A DNA stretch of 64,000 nt from Bacteroides sp. Marseille-P3684 (GTDB taxonomy: Bacteria; Bacteroidota; Bacteroidia; Bacteroidales; Bacteroidaceae): positions 1,189,870-1,253,869 of the forward strand of contig NZ_LT985808.1 of the NCBI RefSeq assembly GCF_900291465.1, given 5' to 3'. Each line of letters starts with the position of its first letter. Within the stretch, counting starts at the first letter, position 1. This document shows, one piece after another, positions 60,273-64,000 of this stretch. Under the pieces are notes generated by a model. The model saw only the letters and a program-made list of their open reading frames with translations. It did not search any database and was not told where the DNA came from. Both the position numbers and the translations under genes were made by a program.

Positions 60273-61103
60273 ATGTCAAGAGTAACATTTGATACTTTAT
60301 TGGAAGCAGGTTGCCACTTTGGTCACTTGAAAAGAAAGTGGAACCCCGCAATGGCTCCGTATATCTTCATGGAACGCAATGGTATTCACATCATTGACCT
60401 CCATAAAACAGTAGCTAAGGTTGATGAAGCAGCCGAGGCTCTGAAGCAAATCGCTAAATCAGGAAAGAAAATCCTGTTTGTTGCTACTAAGAAACAAGCT
60501 AAGCAAGTCGTAGCCGACAAGGCTGCGTCTATAAACATGCCTTACGTAATCGAGCGTTGGCCGGGTGGTATGTTGACGAACTTCCCGACTATCCGTAAGG
60601 CTGTGAAGAAGATGGCTACCATCGACAAACTGACAAGCGATGGTACTTACTCCAACCTCTCCAAGAGAGAAATCCTCCAGATCTCCCGTCAACGTGCCAA
60701 GTTGGACAAGAACCTCGGTTCCATTGCTGACCTGACCCGTCTGCCGTCTGCCTTGTTCGTGGTTGACGTCATGAAGGAAAACATTGCCGTACGTGAGGCC
60801 AACCGTCTGGGTATCCCCGTATTTGCAATCGTTGATACGAACTCAAACCCCAACAACGTGGATTTCGTAATCCCGGCTAACGACGATGCCAACAAGTCTA
60901 TCGAGGTTATCCTCGACGCTTGCTGCGGTGCCATCGCTGAAGGTCTGGAAGAAAGAAAAGCCGAGAAAGTTGACATGGAAGCTGCCGGCGAAGCTCCGAA
61001 GACCAGAAAGAAAGGTGCTTCCAAGGCTCGTCTCGACAAATCAACCGAAGAGGCTATCAATGCAAGTAAAGCTGCTGCTTTCATTAAAGAAGACGAAGCT
61101 TAA
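60273..61103 (+). CDS. rpsB: Ribosomal protein S2
   Basis: A 276-residue S2: LLEAGCHFGHLKRKWNPAMA, FMERNGIHIIDLHKTVAKVD, WPGGMLTNFPTIRKAVKKM and VFAIVDTNSNPNNVDFVIPA are canonical. A Lys/Ala-rich C-terminal extension (PKTRKKGASKARLDKSTEEA) is typical of Bacteroidetes. It binds late to the 30S subunit with S1. It is followed by tsf as in most bacteria. Confidence 0.97.
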   Translation: MSRVTFDTLLEAGCHFGHLKRKWNPAMAPYIFMERNGIHIIDLHKTVAKVDEAAEALKQIAKSGKKILFVATKKQAKQVVADKAASINMPYVIERWPGGMLTNFPTIRKAVKKMATIDKLTSDGTYSNLSKREILQISRQRAKLDKNLGSIADLTRLPSALFVVDVMKENIAVREANRLGIPVFAIVDTNSNPNNVDFVIPANDDANKSIEVILDACCGAIAEGLEERKAEKVDMEAAGEAPKTRKKGASKARLDKSTEEAINASKAAAFIKEDEA

Positions 61104-61127
61104 TCCTCTGATTGAAGCAACTACATA

Positions 61128-61206
61128 GGTAAGAGTTGAAAGTTGAGAGTTGAGAGTTGAGATGTGTTTCCGTCCCTGTACTTTCACCTTCAGCCTTCAA
61201 CTCTTA
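61128..61206 (+). repeat. Heptamer-repeat hairpin between rpsB and tsf
   Basis: GAGTTGA/AAGTTGA heptamers are repeated about four times (61133-61161). TAAGAGTTGAA (61130-61140) is exactly complementary to TTCAACTCTTA (61196-61206), giving a long-looped hairpin without a T-run. It resembles the heptamer block at 15379-15480 in unit length and in its TTGA core. Confidence 0.65.
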
Positions 61207-61264
61207 TCCTTTTTTATAAAACTCCCTTTTGAATATTCATTAACCCAATAAAAAGAAGAAAACT

Positions 61265-62095
61265 ATGGCTGTAAGTATGGCTGATATTACCAAGCTCCGC
61301 AAAATGACCGGAGCCGGTATGATGGATTGCAAGAACGCTTTGACCGAAGCTGAAGGCGATTTCGACAAGGCAATGAAGATTATCCGTGAAAAAGGACAGG
61401 CCGTAGCTGCCAAGCGTTCTGACCGTGAAGCGTCTGAAGGCTGTGTGCTGGCTAAGGTTGCCGACGGATTCGGTGCAATCATCGCTTTGAAATGTGAAAC
61501 CGACTTTGTGGCTAAGAACGAAGACTTCGTGAAGCTGACCAACGATATCCTGGATGCTGCCATCGCACACAAGTGCAAGACCTTGGACGAGGTGAAGGCA
61601 CTCCCCTTGGGCGACACAACTGTGGCTCAGGCTGTGACCGACCGCAGCGGCATCACCGGCGAGAAGATGGAACTGGATGGCTACATGACCATCGAGGCTC
61701 CTGTCATCGCCGTTTACAACCACCAGAACAAGAACTTCCTCTGCACCATGGTTGCCTTGAACAAGGCTGTGGAAGGTGCTGACCGCATCGGTCACGAAGT
61801 GGCTATGCAGGTGGCTGCCATGAACCCGCTTGCCATCAGCGAGGCAGATGTTCCTGCTGACGTATTGGCTAAAGAGAAGGAAATCGCTGCTGACAAGGCT
61901 CGCCAGGAAGGCAAACCCGAGAACATGATCGAGAAGATTGCCATGGGCCGCATCGGCAAGTTCTACAAGGAGGTTTGCTTGCTCAAGCAAGAGTACATCC
62001 AGGACGCCAAGATGACAGTTGCCGACTTCTTGAAGGCTGCTGACAAGGACTTGACCGTGACTGCATTCAAACGCTTCACATTGCGTGCTGAATAA
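61265..62095 (+). CDS. tsf: Elongation factor Ts
   Basis: A 276-residue EF-Ts. Its N-domain is ITKLRKMTGAGMMDCKNALT, and the core carries ALKCETDFVAKNEDF with the TDFV motif that opens the EF-Tu nucleotide site, followed by HEVAMQVAAMNPLAISEADV. It recycles EF-Tu-GDP. It ends the ribosomal run and is closed by a strong terminator. Confidence 0.97.
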   Translation: MAVSMADITKLRKMTGAGMMDCKNALTEAEGDFDKAMKIIREKGQAVAAKRSDREASEGCVLAKVADGFGAIIALKCETDFVAKNEDFVKLTNDILDAAIAHKCKTLDEVKALPLGDTTVAQAVTDRSGITGEKMELDGYMTIEAPVIAVYNHQNKNFLCTMVALNKAVEGADRIGHEVAMQVAAMNPLAISEADVPADVLAKEKEIAADKARQEGKPENMIEKIAMGRIGKFYKEVCLLKQEYIQDAKMTVADFLKAADKDLTVTAFKRFTLRAE

Positions 62096-62126
62096 TCCGC
62101 ACACAGCGGACCCCGTCAATTCTAAG

Positions 62127-62164
62127 AAGGGCTGCATCTCCCAACCGCGGGATGCAGCCCTTTT
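62127..62164 (+). terminator. Intrinsic terminator of tsf
   Basis: AAGGGCTGCATC (62127-62138) and its exact complement (62151-62162) over a 12-nt loop, with TTTT running to 62164. The group II intron begins about 20 bp behind. Confidence 0.92.
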
Positions 62165-62183
62165 CATAGTACGCTCGGCATGA

Positions 62184-64000
62184 GTGTTGTCTAACGGGTG
62201 CAAGTCCCGAGTAAGCCCTAATAGCGGGAATTACATAGCCCCAGGCAAGGGTGTTCATCGCGAGGTGAAATCTGAAGGAAGCCGTCGGCAAACATCTGGC
62301 CTAACGAACAGAAACTTCATACAAGGCATATGACCGTGGGTAAGATTGCTAAACAAATCGAAGCCCTATAGCTATTCGGAACGGTCGGCGTAGATGAAGT
62401 AGGTATAAGATGGAAAGACAACGCCCTTATCCGAGGAGGTCTCACGGACACTTCGAATAGTTTTTTTTACGAAAGAAGTGGAGTAAAGCTTGTCGTGAGA
62501 AGTCAGCAGACGCCATAGTAGTGCAGCTGTCGATAGAGTTGCATGAAGGGCAGAACCTAACAATTAAACGATAGTAATTGAAACATACCATATGAAGGAC
62601 AGAATGCAGAAAACATTATCACGTTTTAATGGCTGCCCTCAAAGGAATAGGTCGGAAACCGAAAGATATGGGGGAGTGCAGACCTTTATGTGGATGTGTG
62701 AAGACAACATCGTGGAAGTACCATTCGACAAGGAACACCTTTTCGAGCAAATTCTCAGTCCGTCAAATCTCAACAGAGCCTACAAAACAGTGGTGAGAAA
62801 CAAGGGATGTGGTGGTATCGACAAGATGTCGTGCGAGCAATTGCTCCCATGGCTCCTGACCAATAGGGAAATGCTCCTTAGTTCCTTGATGGACGGCTCT
62901 TACCGTCCGAACCCGGTAAGAAGGGTAGAAATCCCCAAAGACAATGGCAAGATGCGCCTTTTAGGTATCCCCACCGTGATAGACCGATTGGTGCAACAAG
63001 CCATAAACCAAGTGTTGACTCCCATCTATGAGAACCAATTCTCCAAGACAAGCTACGGCTTCCGTCCGAGAAGAGGATGCCATGACGCACTACGTGAAGC
63101 GCAGAGGATAATCAATGAAGGCTACGTATATGTTGTAGACCTTGACCTTGAACTCTTCTTCGACACGGTGTGCCACAGCAAGCTCATAGAAATCCTCAGC
63201 CGTACCATAAAAGACGGCAGAGTGGTCAGTCTTATACATAAGTATCTCCGTAGCGGTGTAATGAATAAAGGCTTGTTTGAAGCGAGCGAGGAAGGAACTC
63301 CCCAAGGAGGTCCGCTAAGTCCCTTGTTGAGCAACATTATGCTCAATGAACTGGACAAAGAGCTGGAACTCAGAGGCCTCCCTTTTGTGCGCTATGCGGA
63401 TGACTCGATGATATTCTGCAGGTCCCGAAGGGCAGCAATGCGAGTGAAGGAGAGCATAACCCGATTTATAGAGAACAATCTATATCTCAAAGTCAACCAG
63501 GAGAAGACCGTAGTGTCGTATGTGCGCGGAGTGAAATATCTCGGCTATTCCTTTAATGTAATGAAAGGTAAATGCCAACTTACGGTACACCCGACATCCA
63601 AAGCCAAGATGAAGTCAAGACTAAAAGAACTGACAAGTCGCAGCAATGGATGGGGATATTCCAAGAGAAAGCAAAAGCTCAAAGAATACATAAGAGGATG
63701 GGTCGGCTATTATCATCTTGCCAATATGAAACGTCTTCTACTTACCACTGACGAATGGTTAAGGCGTAGAATACGTATGTGTATATGGAAAGCATGGAAG
63801 AAAGTCAAGACAAAAGTGGCAAACCTCATTAGATGCGGTATCGATAAGTACAAGGCATATGAATGGGGTAATACTCGCAAGGGCTGCTGGCGCATAGCAG
63901 ACAGCCACATAATGCACAGGGCAATCACAAATGAGAACTTGCGCAAAGCAGGGTATGCTACTTTAATGGGTGAATATCTCGAATGGTACCCAAAATAGGA
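62184..64000 (+). mobile_element. Group II intron (5' part; 3' end beyond the window)
   Basis: The 5' boundary is placed at GTGTTGTCTAACGGGTGC (62184), which has the GUG start followed by GCAAGTCCCGAG, typical of domain I. The next 400 nt have the dense secondary-structure character of intron RNA, and the reverse transcriptase follows inside domain IV. Domains V and VI lie to the right of the window. Location just behind a terminator is the habit of class C introns, yet the protein reads more like class D; the class is open. Confidence 0.85.
62592..63998 (+). CDS. ltrA: Group II intron reverse transcriptase/maturase
   Basis: A 468-residue intron-encoded protein. RT motifs appear in order: NRAYKTVVRNKGCGGIDKM (RT0), GKMRLLGIPTVIDRLVQQAI, SYGFRPRRGCHDALREAQRI, the first Asp in VVDLDLELFFDTV, TPQGGPLSPLLSNIMLNELD and the catalytic VRYADDSMIF. 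A maturase X domain follows (WGYSKRKQKLKEYIRGWVGY). There is no HNH endonuclease domain after it, so mobility would depend on nicked or single-stranded targets. The stop is two bases before the window end. Confidence 0.95.
   Translation: MKDRMQKTLSRFNGCPQRNRSETERYGGVQTFMWMCEDNIVEVPFDKEHLFEQILSPSNLNRAYKTVVRNKGCGGIDKMSCEQLLPWLLTNREMLLSSLMDGSYRPNPVRRVEIPKDNGKMRLLGIPTVIDRLVQQAINQVLTPIYENQFSKTSYGFRPRRGCHDALREAQRIINEGYVYVVDLDLELFFDTVCHSKLIEILSRTIKDGRVVSLIHKYLRSGVMNKGLFEASEEGTPQGGPLSPLLSNIMLNELDKELELRGLPFVRYADDSMIFCRSRRAAMRVKESITRFIENNLYLKVNQEKTVVSYVRGVKYLGYSFNVMKGKCQLTVHPTSKAKMKSRLKELTSRSNGWGYSKRKQKLKEYIRGWVGYYHLANMKRLLLTTDEWLRRRIRMCIWKAWKKVKTKVANLIRCGIDKYKAYEWGNTRKGCWRIADSHIMHRAITNENLRKAGYATLMGEYLEWYPK

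Overview
The window looks like a chromosomal segment of a GC-rich member of the Bacteroidales. The evidence is a Bacteroidetes-type promoter (TTTG, 19 to 20 bp, TAnnTTTG) in front of several genes, the gene order uppS-bamA-ompH-murI, DUF4369/TlpA-type lipoproteins, an ECF-sigma/STN-receptor remnant and a menaquinone operon. I cannot name the genus from sequence alone. Layout from left to right: an outer-membrane protein gene and decayed genes (1-1.6 kb); a TlpA-like lipoprotein; a tripartite RND efflux operon (3.6-9.0 kb, minus); rsgA, frr and four glycosyltransferase-type genes (9.3-15.3 kb, minus); the men operon menI-F-D-B-C-E (16.1-22.3 kb, minus); a ThrE-type exporter; a thioredoxin-fold lipoprotein that has lost both active-site cysteines; comM split in two by a mobile element; a GH28 glycosidase; murI, three ompH/skp paralogues, bamA and uppS (39.1-45.3 kb, minus); ribD; prmC-recX-comF; pyrE; argH; tRNA-Gly and tRNA-Leu; a lipoprotein; the divergent hcp/hcpR pair; an SGNH hydrolase; rplM-rpsI-rpsB-tsf; and a group II intron cut by the window end.

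The mobile element (about 25760-36138) is strikingly AT-rich against its surroundings. It sits in comM exactly in front of the Walker A codons, with an AT dinucleotide as the simplest crossover core. It carries a large serine integrase at its left end, a winged-helix protein behind a leader hairpin, a small autoregulated-looking HTH repressor with two duplicated promoter/operator regions, a DUF2693-like protein, a free NUMOD3-like protein, a catalytic-domain-only tyrosine recombinase and a restriction-modification-like module (small coupled ORF, C5 methyltransferase, two convergent ORFs, one with a PD-ExK-like motif). At its right end lies an XRE helix-turn-helix protein fused to a NADAR domain. 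I read it as an integrative defence island that switches comM off while integrated.

The second notable signal is non-coding. Four intergenic elements of about 500-600 bp (1655-2260, 15490-16060, 38530-39115, 52930-53500) share one architecture: a TTGACA-rich end directly after the 3' end of a gene or gene remnant of the same orientation, an arm or hairpin of the CGAATCGCC..GGCATTCT type, a spacer of about 165-190 bp, an array of 22-bp tandem units, then a TTCTTAAAATA box and a GCGTTAG..AAACGG box. The 22-bp units come in two unrelated sequence types (AAACAATATTGTTT palindromes or CGTACSGACG..GTCCGCAC units), and arm type and unit type are combined independently among the four copies. I do not recognise this family.
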